Of a DNA stretch of 64,000 bases, positions 10,187-19,804 are shown piece by piece. The first letter of the stretch is position 1, and each line of letters starts with the position of its first letter. The stretch is from Neobacillus terrae (lineage in GTDB: Bacteria; Bacillota; Bacilli; Bacillales; Cytobacillaceae): the NCBI RefSeq assembly GCF_011393025.1, contig NZ_JAAOEO010000003.1, positions 248,001 through 312,000 of the forward strand, in the 5' to 3' direction. A program made the position numbers and the translations under genes. The notes beneath the pieces were generated by a model. That model was not told the DNA's origin, searched no databases, and worked only from the letters and a program-made list of their open reading frames with translations.

Positions 10187-10852
10187 CTATAAAAGCAGCT
10201 GATAGAAAAAGTCATTAAGCCCATTCATTAAAATAGGCAGCAGAACGCCGAAGATTGGCTGGATCGTATATTGGTCCAGCGGTGTAACAACAAGAATTAA
10301 AAAAATTAATGCCCCGTATGATTCCAGCTGTGTCATCTTTGCACGCCAATCGCTTGGCACAAGGTCTTCCACTATTCTGTACCCATCAAGCGGGGGAAAT
10401 GGCAGCAAATTAAAAATAAATAAAACCACGTTTAACTGAATAAACAGATCAAGAAATTCCTTTACAAATGATGGCAAGCTGCTCGCCGCTCCTGCTCGCA
10501 TAAGGCCATACCAGATAATAAACGCGATACAGACCATGATAAGATTACTAGCCGGCCCTGCAGCACTGACCAGGATTCCCGCAAGCCTTGGCTTTTTAAA
10601 AAAGAATCGGTTCACCGGTACAGGCCTTGCCCAGCCAAAACCTGCAATAAAGATAAGCAGGGTCCCAAAGGGATCAAGATGGCTGGCTGGATTTAATGTT
10701 AGTCTGCCCTGCTTTTTCGCAGTAGGATCCCCAAATTTATAGGCAACAAAGGCATGTGAAAACTCATGTACCGTAAAAGCTATAACCAGGGTTAGTGCCA
10801 CATATGGAATCTCATGAAGTGAATAAGGAAGATGATCCAATAAACTGCCCAA
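10187..10852 (-). CDS. ywhC: Site-2 protease family membrane metalloprotease
   Basis: This M50-family intramembrane zinc protease carries the HExxH motif as VHEFSHAF and a second metal-ligand motif in LPFPPLDGY, with about five hydrophobic segments. The start was set at TTG 10852, because a near-perfect AAAGGGAGG lies seven bases before it. The in-frame ATG 18 codons upstream has only a poor site and would add a polar Gly/Glu/Asn-rich tail. The resulting 221 residues fit the YwhC length. The substrate is unknown; relatives cleave anti-sigma factors or signal peptides. Confidence 0.85.
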   Translation of the reverse strand: MGSLLDHLPYSLHEIPYVALTLVIAFTVHEFSHAFVAYKFGDPTAKKQGRLTLNPASHLDPFGTLLIFIAGFGWARPVPVNRFFFKKPRLAGILVSAAGPASNLIMVCIAFIIWYGLMRAGAASSLPSFVKEFLDLFIQLNVVLFIFNLLPFPPLDGYRIVEDLVPSDWRAKMTQLESYGALIFLILVVTPLDQYTIQPIFGVLLPILMNGLNDFFYQLLL

Positions 10853-11064
10853 CTCAAAACCTCCCTTTCCTTCTCCGTTTTCATTATTACGCTGAAGCAT
10901 CGGCATATATCCGTCTCAGCTTTATGTATTATATTGATTATAGCTTAATTAAGTATAATTAATTTCTAATCAAAATGAAAATCCTAAATTCCGCAGCTTC
11001 TGTCCTTGCACTTTTGGCCTTGTTATGAAAAACTACAGACAGATACCTTAAAGGAGGAGATTGC

Positions 11065-11250
11065 ATGCCATACGTAACTGTTAAAATGCTGGAAGGCCGT
11101 ACTGAAGAACAAAAGAAAGCCCTGGTGGAGAAGGTAACTGAGGCTGTTGTGGAAACAACCGGTGCAACTCAGGACAAAGTAGTAGTTTTTATTGAAGAAA
11201 TGAGCAAAAATCATTATGCCGTGGCAGGAAAAAGGTTAAGTGATCAGTAG
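11065..11250 (+). CDS. ywhB: 4-oxalocrotonate tautomerase family protein
   Basis: This 61-residue protein begins MPYVTVK, giving the N-terminal Pro that acts as the catalytic base in the 4-OT tautomerase superfamily after Met removal. The GRTEEQKKALVEKVTEAV helix and IEEMSKNHYAVAGK segment are typical of YwhB. B. subtilis YwhB tautomerises 2-hydroxymuconate-type substrates in vitro, but its physiological role is unclear. An AAAGGAGG site precedes the ATG at good distance. The gene stands alone on the plus strand. Confidence 0.92.
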   Translation: MPYVTVKMLEGRTEEQKKALVEKVTEAVVETTGATQDKVVVFIEEMSKNHYAVAGKRLSDQ

Positions 11251-11326
11251 AAAAGCCGAAACAAGAATCAATGTTGGCTTATCGCAGGCAGCAGCGGGAT
11301 GGAGATTAATCCTTTATGTTAACACA

Positions 11327-11360
11327 AAAGCTAAGTCCCTTATTGGAGCTTAGCTTTTTC
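11327..11360. terminator. Bidirectional terminator ywhB / ywgA
   Basis: AAAAGCTAAG pairs with CTTAGCTTTT around a 12-nt loop, with T-rich flanks. It overlaps the 3' end of ywgA. Confidence 0.75.
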
Positions 11361-11849
11361 TTTTAAGCAATTTATATAGTTATACGCTTCTTCTATTTCA
11401 GCTTCAGTATAGCGCTGGCTGCTTTTTAGAGTAAATACTTTATCCATTACTTCTTCTTTTGAAAGATTATCAAAATATAAAACCGTTGATACTAGTTCTA
11501 AAAATCTGGCATTTTGCGAATTCATGTCTGTCAGGCAGTCTTCCAGAAATGGCATTTCAATGGTATTTAAACTTAAAAACTCTTTCCCCGAGTCTGTCAG
11601 TGTATAGCGATATTGAAAATACCCGCCCTTTTTCTCCCGAACCTCAGCCACAAAGCCCATATTGCAAAGCTCTTCCATCCGCAGTGTTAATTCCTCAGAA
11701 TATGGTCCGTAAAAGTGAAACTGAAATCTTTCTTGAAAAGGAAACGAAATTTTCTTGGCTATATAAATCATTTTCTGCAGCTTCTTTCGGCCGATAATTT
11801 CACCCGAAACCATTACAGCATGCATTACCCTTGCATGGTCTTTTAACAA
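11340..11849 (-). CDS. ywgA: YwgA family protein
   Basis: This is a YwgA-family protein of 169 residues from the chosen TTG. An alternative TTG three codons upstream sits directly on the AGGAG and is unlikely. The sequence GRKKLQKMIYIAKK followed by HFYGPYSEEL and a winged-helix-like TDSGKEFL suggests a DNA- or protein-binding fold, but no function has been established. It lies immediately downstream of ywfO on the same strand (30-bp gap) and is probably co-transcribed. Confidence 0.85.
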   Translation of the reverse strand: MLKDHARVMHAVMVSGEIIGRKKLQKMIYIAKKISFPFQERFQFHFYGPYSEELTLRMEELCNMGFVAEVREKKGGYFQYRYTLTDSGKEFLSLNTIEMPFLEDCLTDMNSQNARFLELVSTVLYFDNLSKEEVMDKVFTLKSSQRYTEAEIEEAYNYINCLKEKAKLQ

Positions 11850-11878
11850 AATGGTCAACTCCTACTTCAATTAATTCC

Positions 11879-13177
11879 CTATATATCCAACAGTGAACAA
11901 ATCTGTTTCTTTATATTTTTTTTAGAAGAATCGTCCTTAAGCAAATCAACAGGAAAATACAGCTTATGATCCGTCCTTCTCTTCCCTGAGATGGCATCAA
12001 CCACTTCCGATTCCCTTGAAAGCTCACGTAATTCGCCATTTTTCATAAGCAGATGGATTGGAAGCCGTTCCCCTTCTTCTCCAGGCCTGTAAAAGTCATA
12101 TGGCAGATCAGAGGATGAATCAACGACAAGATAGTATTCCGGGTCAATTCCTGCCTTTATGAACAATGTGTTTAGTTCGGCAAGTTTTTTGTATTCCTTT
12201 GCAGGATCGAACTCTGTAAATTTAAATAAATTACGGTTAACAAACCTGCTGCAAAGGTCACTTAAAATCTCATCCTCTTCTTCCTGCCACATCTGAAAGT
12301 AGTAGAGAATAATGGATTCATCTAATTTTAAATAGTCTTCAAGTGTTACCTTGTCATTAAAGAAGGAATAAAAATGCTGAGGCTGGTGTTTAAAGCTGTA
12401 GTTTTGCTTATAGAGGTACTTAGCCCGATGCAGTATTTTTGAAAGTATTACCTCAGCGCCACGGGAAACCGGATGAAAATAAACCTGCCAATACATCTGA
12501 TACCGGCTCATAATATAATCTTCCACGGCATGCATTCCGCTTTTTTTGATGACTACCTGATCCTTTTGCGGACGCATGACCCGCAAAATGCGTTCCATAT
12601 CAAAGTGTCCATAGCTGACACCTGTAAAATAGGCATCACGCTGTAAATAATCCATTCTGTCTGCATCAATCTGGCTGGAAATCAAACTAATCACCAGCTT
12701 ATTATCCGATGTCTTGGCAATAACCTCAGCAACCCTTTTAGGGAAACTTTTATGGATCCTGGTTAAGACCTTGTTTACTTCTGTCTCCCCCATGATAATC
12801 GCCTGGGTAAAGTCCTCATGGTCTAGGTCGAATACCTTTTCAAATGAATGGGAAAACGGGCCATGTCCCAGATCATGCAGAAGGGCTGCACACAGGGTTA
12901 ATAACCGCTCTTCCTCTTTCCACTCGGGACGTCCTGCAAACACATCATCCACTATTCGCCGTACAATCTCGTAAACTCCAAGAGAATGATTAAAACGGCT
13001 GTGTTCCGCTCCATGAAATGTCAAAAACGTTGTTCCAAGCTGCCTGATTCTTCTAAGGCGCTGAAATTCCTTTGTGCCGATTAAATCCCAAATCACTCGA
13101 TCCTTTACATGTATGTACCGATGAACAGGGTCTTTAAATACCTTCTCTTCCTCAAGCTTTTCAGCCGAATATGCCAT
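11879..13177 (-). CDS. ywfO: HD domain phosphohydrolase YwfO
   Basis: YwfO is a 432-residue HD-superfamily protein. The metal-binding set is visible as HSRFNHSLGVYEI, LLHDLGHGPFSHSFE (the HD pair) and the DADRMDYLQRDA segment. This arrangement is that of dGTPase-like nucleotide triphosphohydrolases. The B. subtilis counterpart is described as a nucleotide phosphohydrolase; the substrate in this organism is inferred. ywgA follows on the same strand. The ATG is separated from the next upstream gene by about 170 bp. Confidence 0.9.
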   Translation of the reverse strand: MAYSAEKLEEEKVFKDPVHRYIHVKDRVIWDLIGTKEFQRLRRIRQLGTTFLTFHGAEHSRFNHSLGVYEIVRRIVDDVFAGRPEWKEEERLLTLCAALLHDLGHGPFSHSFEKVFDLDHEDFTQAIIMGETEVNKVLTRIHKSFPKRVAEVIAKTSDNKLVISLISSQIDADRMDYLQRDAYFTGVSYGHFDMERILRVMRPQKDQVVIKKSGMHAVEDYIMSRYQMYWQVYFHPVSRGAEVILSKILHRAKYLYKQNYSFKHQPQHFYSFFNDKVTLEDYLKLDESIILYYFQMWQEEEDEILSDLCSRFVNRNLFKFTEFDPAKEYKKLAELNTLFIKAGIDPEYYLVVDSSSDLPYDFYRPGEEGERLPIHLLMKNGELRELSRESEVVDAISGKRRTDHKLYFPVDLLKDDSSKKNIKKQICSLLDI

Positions 13178-13301
13178 TGGATTCCCTCTTCCTAAATAGC
13201 TTATTTCTATTATATCCCCATTTTAATGTCAAATCACTCTAATTTCTGCAAATTTCCACAGGGGATTTCGACCATTTTCGACATTCAGGGGGAAACTAGG
13301 G

Positions 13302-13346
13302 CTAAAAAATAAAAAATCACCAAAGAATAATATCTAAGGCGATTTT
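13302..13346 (-). terminator. Terminator of the DUF1450 gene
   Basis: On the minus strand AAATCGCC pairs with GGTGATTT (one G-T pair), followed by TTTTATTTTTT. The stem begins at the stop codon of the small gene. Confidence 0.6.
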
Positions 13347-13569
13347 ATTTGTTTATTTTTTTATCGATTTTTTCCATTAATTCCTCTTCTGTAAGAGCCG
13401 CTAATGGACGATTATTTACAAATGCAAAAGTTTTTTTCCGGCCTGGTCCGCAGTAAGATTGGCAGCCAATCTCAACTTTCGCATCAGGATCCATCTCTTT
13501 TAAGCGAGGGATTAATGTCTTTAGGTTTACGGCCTGACAATCATCGCAAACACGAAATTCATTCGACAT
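13345..13569 (-). CDS. DUF1450 family small cysteine protein
   Basis: This 74-residue protein has a CDDC pair near the N-terminus and a CQSYCG pair in the middle. The layout matches the DUF1450 (YuzB-like) family, which has a thioredoxin-like ferredoxin fold. Whether it binds an iron-sulfur cluster or is a redox switch is unknown. It lies between ywfO and rsfA, where B. subtilis also has a small gene. It has its own terminator and no close co-directional partner. Confidence 0.75.
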   Translation of the reverse strand: MSNEFRVCDDCQAVNLKTLIPRLKEMDPDAKVEIGCQSYCGPGRKKTFAFVNNRPLAALTEEELMEKIDKKINK

Positions 13570-13864
13570 TCCTTTCCCATCCTTTCTGGTATTATCTATT
13601 TGAATCAGTTTTTATACCTATATTATAACCACTATAAAATTTTAAAATCCTTTATCCGTGTTGTATTTTACAGTTTCCCTATCTTGAATGCAAGCTGAAA
13701 ACTTTAACAGCACTTTAGTAGATAGCAAACTTTTAATGTTAAATTTTTCTGCTATTTTGGTATAAAGCTCCCAAAAACTGTCCATCCTTTAACTAGAAGG
13801 TTACATTCGCCAGATACAAAACTGACGATATTAAACAGTATATAATTAAGGGAGATGAAAGTTT

Positions 13865-14638
13865 ATGAAAATACGCCAGGACGCATGGACAGACGAAGAT
13901 GATTTACTTTTAGCAGAAACAGTATTAAGACATGTACGTGAAGGAAGCACCCAGCTTAATGCATTTGAAGAGGTAGGAGATAAGCTCAATCGAACGTCTG
14001 CAGCATGCGGATTCCGCTGGAATGCCGTAGTCCGGCACCGTTATGAAAAGGCACTGCAGCTAGCAAAAAAGCAGCGTAAGCAAAGACAAAGAATTCTAGG
14101 AAAAGAACAAGGCGGCAAAAAGAAATTGCTTTACACTCCCCCTCTTAATGTGGCAGAAACAGTAATTGAGCACGTTCCACAGGTTCATGATGAAGGAGAA
14201 GAAGAAGAACTGGATGCTGTCTTCCCAATGGAAATGTCTTTAGAGGCTGCAGAAGAGATGCTTACCCCTAAAGAAATTCCTGTAGCTAAAGCGATTTCGG
14301 TTCCTTCTTATACAAGCGTTTCGCCAAAAGAAATGACTATGGAAACGGTTATTACTTTTCTGCAAAACTACACCTATTCAAGCTATCAAAACGATGCATT
14401 AAAAATTGAGAATGAAAGATTAAAACGTGAAAACAATGAACTTAGAAAGCAATCCGAAGAACTATCCAGCAAGGTTCAGGAGCTTGAACAAAATACAGTT
14501 ACAATGCAGGAAGACTATGAGACACTGATGAAAATCATGAATCGCGCGCGAAAACTAGTATTATTTGAAGAAGAAGAACGTCCTGCAACTAAGTTTAAAA
14601 TGGACCGTAACGGGAACCTGGAAAAAGTAGCAGAGTAG
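13865..14638 (+). CDS. rsfA: RsfA family prespore transcription factor
   Basis: RsfA modulates sigma-F-dependent transcription in the forespore. The N-terminal 60 residues form a Myb/SANT-like DNA-binding domain (three conserved Trp/aromatic positions, [18 protein letters not shown]). A basic stretch follows at about 65-90, and a long coiled coil with Glu/Lys heptads covers about 175-225. The length of 257 residues and the position between ywfO and lipL fit B. subtilis RsfA (YwfN). A GGGAG site precedes the ATG. A strong terminator lies downstream at 15008-15042. Confidence 0.85.
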   Translation: MKIRQDAWTDEDDLLLAETVLRHVREGSTQLNAFEEVGDKLNRTSAACGFRWNAVVRHRYEKALQLAKKQRKQRQRILGKEQGGKKKLLYTPPLNVAETVIEHVPQVHDEGEEEELDAVFPMEMSLEAAEEMLTPKEIPVAKAISVPSYTSVSPKEMTMETVITFLQNYTYSSYQNDALKIENERLKRENNELRKQSEELSSKVQELEQNTVTMQEDYETLMKIMNRARKLVLFEEEERPATKFKMDRNGNLEKVAE

Positions 14639-14639
14639 G

Positions 14640-14925
14640 GAAAAGCGTAAACGTAATTTTTGCGAAGCAACTACTTGTTGGACATCGCGATTACTTCTAC
14701 TTTACGGATCTTACGAGCGGATTTCCATAGTTTACGCGCCGATTTAATCGGCAACTTGCAGCTTTGCGACGAGCTGAACAGCAGCTGCACCGACTAAGTA
14801 ATATTACATGAGCACAACAGAGATACTCGTTCGTGGAAAAGCGTTTCGACGTTGGCTTAGTGGATGCAAGATACCCTAAGCTAAAGACTCGCTGGGCGTT
14901 GAAGCTGAATTTTCTAAAATTCAAG
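14640..14925. repeat. Long intergenic repeat, copy 2 (family A, reversed)
   Basis: Read on the minus strand, this gene-free stretch begins AGCTTCAACGCCCAGCGAGT and contains GTATCTTGCATC and GGTGCAGCTG, closely matching the copy at about 28.03-28.30 kb. It lies between rsfA and its terminator. Confidence 0.55.
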
Positions 14926-15007
14926 AGTGGTATATTTGTTATAGAAATAATACTTAAAGAAAAAGATTTTTAGAGAGGAAACCGAAGCAGCAGCATTCTC
15001 GATTAAG

Positions 15008-15042
15008 AAGCCGTGAATCGAATTCGATTCATGGCTTTTTTC
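15008..15042 (+). terminator. Terminator downstream of rsfA
   Basis: A 12-bp stem (AAGCCGTGAATC / GATTCATGGCTT, one G-T pair) with a GAATTC loop is followed by six T. Confidence 0.85.
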
Positions 15043-15090
15043 ATTCATTTTCTGTTTCTGCCTGAACATTATGCGCTGGTCCTAGGGTGC

Positions 15091-15930
15091 TCATCCCCCG
15101 GCCACTTTTTCATTCCGTTCAACGATTCGCTGGTAATACCCCGGATAAAGCTCAAGTTCATAAGGGTTTAATTGGCCATTGAACAAAAAATCACTATTCT
15201 TTTGAAGTTGCTGTAAAAGGCGAAGCATTACATCGCTTACCGTTATTTCCACAGACAGCAATTCCGAAAGGGAAGCCATTACTGCCGGAGTAATTTCAGG
15301 ATAGGAAAACTTTGTCTCCAAGTTCCTCCTGGAGATATCATAAAAGTGCCGGATCATTTCTGCCCTGGCGCTTCCGCCCCCATTTACACAGAGATAGATT
15401 TGAACAGCAACCCCTCTGCGAAGTCTCCTTTGGGAAATTCCTGCAAACTTTTTGTCCCCAATACTTAAATCATAGCTGCCAGGACAATAGGATCCCCTAA
15501 TTTCTTTTGCTTCTATTGTTTTATTAAAATCAGAAAACATCTGTTGGATTAATAGCCACATTGCATCATAGCCACGGTTAATATCTATTCCTTTTTCGGA
15601 CTCTGGAAAAATCAGCGAAATGTTTAGGACTCCCTCATCCAATACTACTGCCAGTCCGCCTGAATTCCGGACTATAGCCTGGTAACCTTGGTCCTTCAGA
15701 AAATCTATACCCTCTTGAAGAAACGGCAGATTTGTATCCTGAATCCCCAAAACAACTGTGTTGTGGTGAACCCAAGTTCTTGCAGTGGCAGGTGCGTTTC
15801 CTGAGCCAACAGAGGCACATAAGGTATCATCCAGCCCAAAGGACTGCAGCGCGCTAAAAAGAACCCCTGCAGCAGACTGGTCAATGATCCGCCATTGTGG
15901 CTGGACTAACAAATTCAGCCCCTCATTCAT
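15091..15930 (-). CDS. lipL: Octanoyl-[GcvH]:protein N-octanoyltransferase
   Basis: LipL moves octanoyl groups from GcvH to E2 subunits of 2-oxoacid dehydrogenases in lipoate assembly. The biotin/lipoate ligase fold is visible: the [11 protein letters not shown] loop, the acceptor Cys in [11 protein letters not shown] (Cys149, matching the reported catalytic Cys150 of B. subtilis) and the Lys in [12 protein letters not shown]. The ATG start has GGAG eight bases upstream; the GTG seven codons earlier is not supported. At 279 residues it has the usual length. It sits beside pta as in B. subtilis (ywfL). Confidence 0.92.
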   Translation of the reverse strand: MNEGLNLLVQPQWRIIDQSAAGVLFSALQSFGLDDTLCASVGSGNAPATARTWVHHNTVVLGIQDTNLPFLQEGIDFLKDQGYQAIVRNSGGLAVVLDEGVLNISLIFPESEKGIDINRGYDAMWLLIQQMFSDFNKTIEAKEIRGSYCPGSYDLSIGDKKFAGISQRRLRRGVAVQIYLCVNGGGSARAEMIRHFYDISRRNLETKFSYPEITPAVMASLSELLSVEITVSDVMLRLLQQLQKNSDFLFNGQLNPYELELYPGYYQRIVERNEKVAGG

Positions 15931-16118
15931 TTTTCTTGCTCCTTTTTTCACAATATCATTGGTCTATTATAGCATATCCCAAAGCTGCATTTTAACTGCC
16001 GCCGTCCGTGGCTCCAGCTCAGAGGCATTGGAAAAGCTCGTTATTTGCCCACTCCTTTAGGCTGATGCTCTCGTTTTTCTTATCACGCTCAAAACAGCAG
16101 GTTCTCGAAAAAGCTAAT

Positions 16119-16150
16119 GAGTTCAGAATTATGGATATAAATTTTAATTA
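16119..16150. repeat. Short palindromic repeat, copy 1 (family P)
   Basis: GTTCAGAATTATGGATATAA followed by a TTTTAATTAG tail is a diverged copy of the 37-nt palindromic element found at 35110, 49991 and 52611. Confidence 0.45.
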
Positions 16151-16151
16151 G

Positions 16152-16180
16152 AAAAAAGAGCTTCCATAAAGGAAACTCTT
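16152..16180 (-). terminator. Terminator of pta
   Basis: On the minus strand AAGAGTTTCC pairs with GGAAGCTCTT (one G-T pair), followed by TTTTC, just past the pta stop codon. Confidence 0.8.
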
Positions 16181-16198
16181 CTTAGAAATAGCGGCGTA

Positions 16199-17176
16199 TT
16201 ATTGCTGTAAAGCCTGCGCAGCAGTGATCAATGATAGCTTGTATACATCTTCTTCATTGCAGCCGCGTGAAAGGTCGTTTACTGGGCGGTTCAAACCTTG
16301 TAAAATCGGGCCAACCGCTTCAAAGTTACCAAGTCGCTGGGCAATTTTGTAGCCAATGTTGCCAGCCTCTAGGCTTGGGAAAACAAAAACATTGGCATTT
16401 CCTTGAAGGACAGAATTAGGAGCTTTTTTCTCAGCAACGGAAGGAACAAATGCTGCGTCAAACTGGAATTCACCATCAAGGATTAATAATGGATCCAGGC
16501 GCTGGGCTTCGCTAACTGCTTCTGCCACTTTTGCAGTTTCAGGTGATTTAGCAGAACCCTTAGTTGAGAAGCTTAGCATGGCCACTCTTGGCTCAATATC
16601 AAACATTTGGGCAGTTTTTGCACTTTCAATCGCAATTTCAGCAAGGTCCTGGCTGTCAGGAGCAATGTTGATTGCACAGTCTGCAAACACATACTTTTCT
16701 TCTTCACGAACCATAATAAACACGCCGGAAGTTTTATTAATTCCCTCTTTTGTTTTGATAATCTGCAGGGCAGGGCGTACAGTATCAGCAGTTGAATGAG
16801 CAGCACCGCTGACAAGGCCATCTGCTTTGTTTAAATAAACAAGCATATTGCCAAAATAGTTGCCATCTAGTAAAATGCGTCTTGCATCCTCTTCGGTTGC
16901 TTTTCCTTTTCTGCGCTCCACAAAAGAAGCAACCAGTTCATCCATCATAGCAAAATTTGCCGGGTCATAAATCTCGGCTGCATCAAGAGAAACACCAAGA
17001 TTATCTGCTTTCGTCTGAATCTCTTCAATATTACCAATTAAAATAGGAGTCAGGATCCTTTCTGCTGCCAGACGGCCTGCTGCTTTTAAAATCCGCTCAT
17101 CAATACCCTCCGGAAAAACAATTTTTAAATTGTTTCCGGTGATCCTATGCTTTAATCCTTCAAATAAATCGCTCAC
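16199..17176 (-). CDS. pta: Phosphate acetyltransferase
   Basis: Pta interconverts acetyl-CoA and acetyl phosphate in overflow metabolism and links to acetate kinase. The sequence from LKIVFPEGIDERIL through LVSGAAHSTADTVRPALQ, FADCAI and LQGLNRPVNDLSRGC is that of the PTA_PTB family. The start was placed at GTG 17176, preceded by AGGAGG at seven bases; the open frame runs 42 codons further upstream without family resemblance. The product is 325 residues, normal for Bacillus. No convincing cre site was found upstream. Confidence 0.95.
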   Translation of the reverse strand: MSDLFEGLKHRITGNNLKIVFPEGIDERILKAAGRLAAERILTPILIGNIEEIQTKADNLGVSLDAAEIYDPANFAMMDELVASFVERRKGKATEEDARRILLDGNYFGNMLVYLNKADGLVSGAAHSTADTVRPALQIIKTKEGINKTSGVFIMVREEEKYVFADCAINIAPDSQDLAEIAIESAKTAQMFDIEPRVAMLSFSTKGSAKSPETAKVAEAVSEAQRLDPLLILDGEFQFDAAFVPSVAEKKAPNSVLQGNANVFVFPSLEAGNIGYKIAQRLGNFEAVGPILQGLNRPVNDLSRGCNEEDVYKLSLITAAQALQQ

Positions 17177-17448
17177 TGCTTTTCCTCCTTCATTATCTAC
17201 ACTTTTAGCATACTTTACCTTTTTCAAAATACAAGAAGACAGCGTTTTCAACTGTGAATATTTTTGTATTCTAAACATTCTGTATAAAATTCGATCTTTC
17301 ACGCTCTTTATCTTTTTTCAAAATAACCTCTTTCATACTATTTTAAACGGAAATTCTTCCAGGAAAAGCGTTTTATTCATATATGTGTGGGAGAAACTAT
17401 GATATAGTAATCAATGTAAAATGGCAGAATTTAATAGGAGTGATTTAG

Positions 17449-18192
17449 ATGAGTGAAGCAGCCCAAACACTGGACGGCTGGTACTGTCTGCATGATTTCC
17501 GAACTGTAGACTGGACTACTTGGAAGATGCTTTCAAGCGATGAGCGCCAGGCCGCTATACACGAGTACCTTGGCCTTGTTGAAAAGTGGAATGCGGTACA
17601 GGACAGAAAAGAAGGCAGCCATGCTTTATATACTATCGTAGGACAAAAAGCAGATTTCATGATGATGATCCTTCGCCCTACTATGGAAGAATTAAATGAA
17701 ATTGAAACAGAATTTAATAAAACAAAATTTGCCGAATTTACTATACCGGCTCATTCCTATGTATCTGTAGTAGAGCTTAGCAACTATCTCCCTGCAGGTG
17801 AGGACCCTTACCAGAATCCTCAAATTTTGACACGTCTTTATCCGACTCTTCCAAAATCAAAGCATGTTTGCTTCTATCCAATGGACAAACGCCGCCAGGG
17901 CAATGATAACTGGTACATGCTTCCTATGGAAGACCGTCGCGCTATGATGCGCAGCCACGGAATGATTGGCCGCAAATATGCAGGCATTGTAAAACAAATC
18001 ATTACCGGCTCTGTTGGCTTTGATGATTATGAATGGGGAGTTACTCTCTTCGCAGATGAAGTTCTTCAGTTCAAAAAATTAGTTTATGAAATGCGTTTTG
18101 ATGAAGTGAGCGCCCGTTATGGTGAATTCGGTGCTTTCTTTGTAGGAAATCTTCTTGCAGAGGAACGTATTCCAAACTTCCTTCACGTATAA
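17449..18192 (+). CDS. hemQ: Coproheme decarboxylase (HemQ)
   Basis: HemQ performs the last step of the coproporphyrin-dependent heme pathway, oxidatively decarboxylating coproheme III to heme b. It belongs to the chlorite dismutase-like family and has the normal 247 residues. Tyr143 in CFYPMDKRR and His170 in [13 protein letters not shown] correspond to the catalytic Tyr and proximal heme ligand described for Gram-positive HemQ. An AGGAG site lies eight bases before the ATG. The gene is divergent from pta, as in B. subtilis (ywfI), and has its own terminator. Confidence 0.95.
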   Translation: MSEAAQTLDGWYCLHDFRTVDWTTWKMLSSDERQAAIHEYLGLVEKWNAVQDRKEGSHALYTIVGQKADFMMMILRPTMEELNEIETEFNKTKFAEFTIPAHSYVSVVELSNYLPAGEDPYQNPQILTRLYPTLPKSKHVCFYPMDKRRQGNDNWYMLPMEDRRAMMRSHGMIGRKYAGIVKQIITGSVGFDDYEWGVTLFADEVLQFKKLVYEMRFDEVSARYGEFGAFFVGNLLAEERIPNFLHV

Positions 18193-18199
18193 TAGACAG

Positions 18200-18228
18200 A
18201 CTCCCGGATATATCCGGGAGTTTTTTCT
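18200..18228 (+). terminator. Terminator of hemQ
   Basis: A perfect inverted repeat (ACTCCCGGAT / ATCCGGGAGT) is followed by a TTTTTTC run, about ten bases after the stop codon. Confidence 0.9.
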
Positions 18229-18448
18229 TTTTAAAAAGCCCACTTATTAATGCTGATTGTCATATTTCCCTCCTCCCCTTCATATTATTGAAACAGTGAG
18301 TCTTATGCAAAATTGCTTGCTTTTGTTATTTTTCCATCGCTTCAAATAAGAAAACACCGAAAGAGCGAGGTGAAAAATAAAAAGCCTTTCTTGTAACACC
18401 AATATCAATTGCTTGAAAAGCTCAAGCGAATTTATAGGAGGGGGAAAA

Positions 18449-18964
18449 ATGAATCCATATTACAATCCACAAACCCAGGGGCAGACTTATCAGCCCTACA
18501 CTGGGGCCGGACAACAGGCTGCGTATGGCGGCCAAGGCCAGGCGGCAGGGAGTATGCCAATGATGCCTCAAGGAGGCAGCATGGCTGGAATGGGCGGCAT
18601 GGCTGGAATGGGCGGCATGAATGGGATGGTAGCCAACGTTAAAAGTCCTATGCCCACCGGACAGCAGGTTCCCGGAATGCTTCCGATTGAGCAGTCCTAC
18701 ATCGAAAATATACTGAGGCTTAACAAAGGAAAGCTTGTTACTGTTTATACTACCTTTGAAAACAACAAGGAATGGAATGCTAAAATTTTCAAAGGAATTA
18801 TCGAAGCTGCAGGGCGTGATCATTTAATTTTAAGTGACCCTCAAACCGGACAGCGTTACCTCATTCCAATGGTTCATCTGGATTATGTCACTTTCGATGA
18901 AGAAGTGGAGTACGAATATCCATTTGGCGGCGGACCTTCTCTAGGAACATATCCGCCAAGATGA
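18449..18964 (+). CDS. gerQ: Spore coat / germination protein GerQ
   Basis: GerQ is a spore coat protein needed for the cortex hydrolase CwlJ during calcium-dipicolinate germination; in B. subtilis it is cross-linked by transglutaminase. This copy has 171 residues: a Gln/Tyr/Gly-rich head, a Met-Gly repeat (AGMGGMAGMGGMNGM) at about residues 45-60, and a conserved C-terminal domain (YIENILRLNKGKL to the end). The ATG of MNPYYN was chosen because AGGAGG lies just before it; the frame extends upstream without a better site. The first residues lack the N-terminal Lys cluster of the B. subtilis protein. Confidence 0.92.
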   Translation: MNPYYNPQTQGQTYQPYTGAGQQAAYGGQGQAAGSMPMMPQGGSMAGMGGMAGMGGMNGMVANVKSPMPTGQQVPGMLPIEQSYIENILRLNKGKLVTVYTTFENNKEWNAKIFKGIIEAAGRDHLILSDPQTGQRYLIPMVHLDYVTFDEEVEYEYPFGGGPSLGTYPPR

Positions 18965-18983
18965 ATTCCTTTACCAACACAAA

Positions 18984-19013
18984 AAAAGGAGCAAAATTTG
19001 CTCCTTTTTTGTT
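18984..19013. terminator. Bidirectional terminator gerQ / ywdK
   Basis: GGAGCAA pairs with TTGCTCC, flanked by A and T runs that serve both converging genes. Confidence 0.85.
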
Positions 19014-19014
19014 T

Positions 19015-19386
19015 TTATAAATTTTTTACTGCACCTACAATCATTAGAATCCATGCTGCTAAGAATGCCACTCCCCCAAGAGGAGTTATAGCACCAAGAA
19101 TACCAACCTTTGTCAGGCTCAAAGCATACAGGCTTCCGCTAAAAAGGATGATTCCAATAAGCATCAGCCACCCAGACCAGGAAAATAACGCGCTGGAAGG
19201 AATTCTTCCGAGAAGGATTGCCACGATCATAAGGCCAGTGGCATGAAACATTTGATAGGTAACTCCTGTTTTCCAGATATCTAGGTACTTCGGCTCCAGC
19301 TTATCAGCAAGGCCATGTGCACCAAATGCGCCTAAGGCAACCGCTAAAAAGGCATTGATCGCTCCAATAATAATAAATAATTTCAT
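19015..19386 (-). CDS. ywdK: DUF423 membrane protein YwdK
   Basis: This 123-residue integral membrane protein has four hydrophobic segments and the DUF423 signature near its N-terminus (GAINAFLAVALGAFGAHGL). The chosen ATG (MKLFIII) follows GAAGGG at six bases, giving the B. subtilis length; an ATG six codons upstream lacks a site. The family function is unknown. It lies between gerQ and ywdI in the conserved order. Confidence 0.9.
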   Translation of the reverse strand: MKLFIIIGAINAFLAVALGAFGAHGLADKLEPKYLDIWKTGVTYQMFHATGLMIVAILLGRIPSSALFSWSGWLMLIGIILFSGSLYALSLTKVGILGAITPLGGVAFLAAWILMIVGAVKNL

Positions 19387-19417
19387 TTTTTTCCCTTCTT
19401 CCATGCTTTTTTTCTAA

Positions 19418-19702
19418 TTAAAAGTCAAATAATGAATCTCCGTTGGCATCGCCTTCATCCAATTTTTTCGGCTGATTAATTTGGACAGGCTGAGAGAATG
19501 CGGGCTGTATTTGTAGTATAGGCTGCGGAGCTGGAACTGAGTACTCGCCCTGGCTGCTTCCCTTTTCCTGCTCGAGCAGCAGCTCGCACAATATTTTAAT
19601 AGAGTAAATTTTTTCGCGTACAGCACTTTCGTTCGAGCTTTTTCTCGCTTCCCGCAGTTCTTCCTCCATTTTTGTCAAAAGCTTTTGAAAAGATATATTC
19701 AA
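19418..19702 (-). CDS. ywdI: YwdI family protein (DUF5327)
   Basis: YwdI is a small cytoplasmic protein of unknown role. The first 55 residues form a charged helix (KLLTKMEEELREARKSS), followed by a low-complexity Gln/Pro tail with IQPAF and the acidic end GDSLFDF. The start was placed at TTG 19702, seven bases after GGAGGG; an ATG five codons upstream would overlap that site. It is 94 residues long and probably co-transcribed with ywdK (31-bp gap). Confidence 0.8.
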   Translation of the reverse strand: MNISFQKLLTKMEEELREARKSSNESAVREKIYSIKILCELLLEQEKGSSQGEYSVPAPQPILQIQPAFSQPVQINQPKKLDEGDANGDSLFDF

Positions 19703-19756
19703 ATGAATTCCCTCCATCAGGACTTACTCTTTACTGATTATAATATGATAATGATA

Positions 19757-19791
19757 GAAAAACAAAAGCTATCCTCTTCTTAGGATAGCTT
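19757..19791 (-). terminator. Terminator of ung
   Basis: AAGCTATCCT pairs with AGGATAGCTT across six bases, followed on the minus strand by TTGTTTTTC. Confidence 0.75.
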
Positions 19792-19804
19792 GCTGCTTTC
19801 GACA

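Noticed and set aside
17376..17403. Sigma-A promoter TTCATA-N16-TATGAT before hemQ
   Set aside because: Only four of six matches in the -35 box and alternative registers exist, so it was not listed as a feature.
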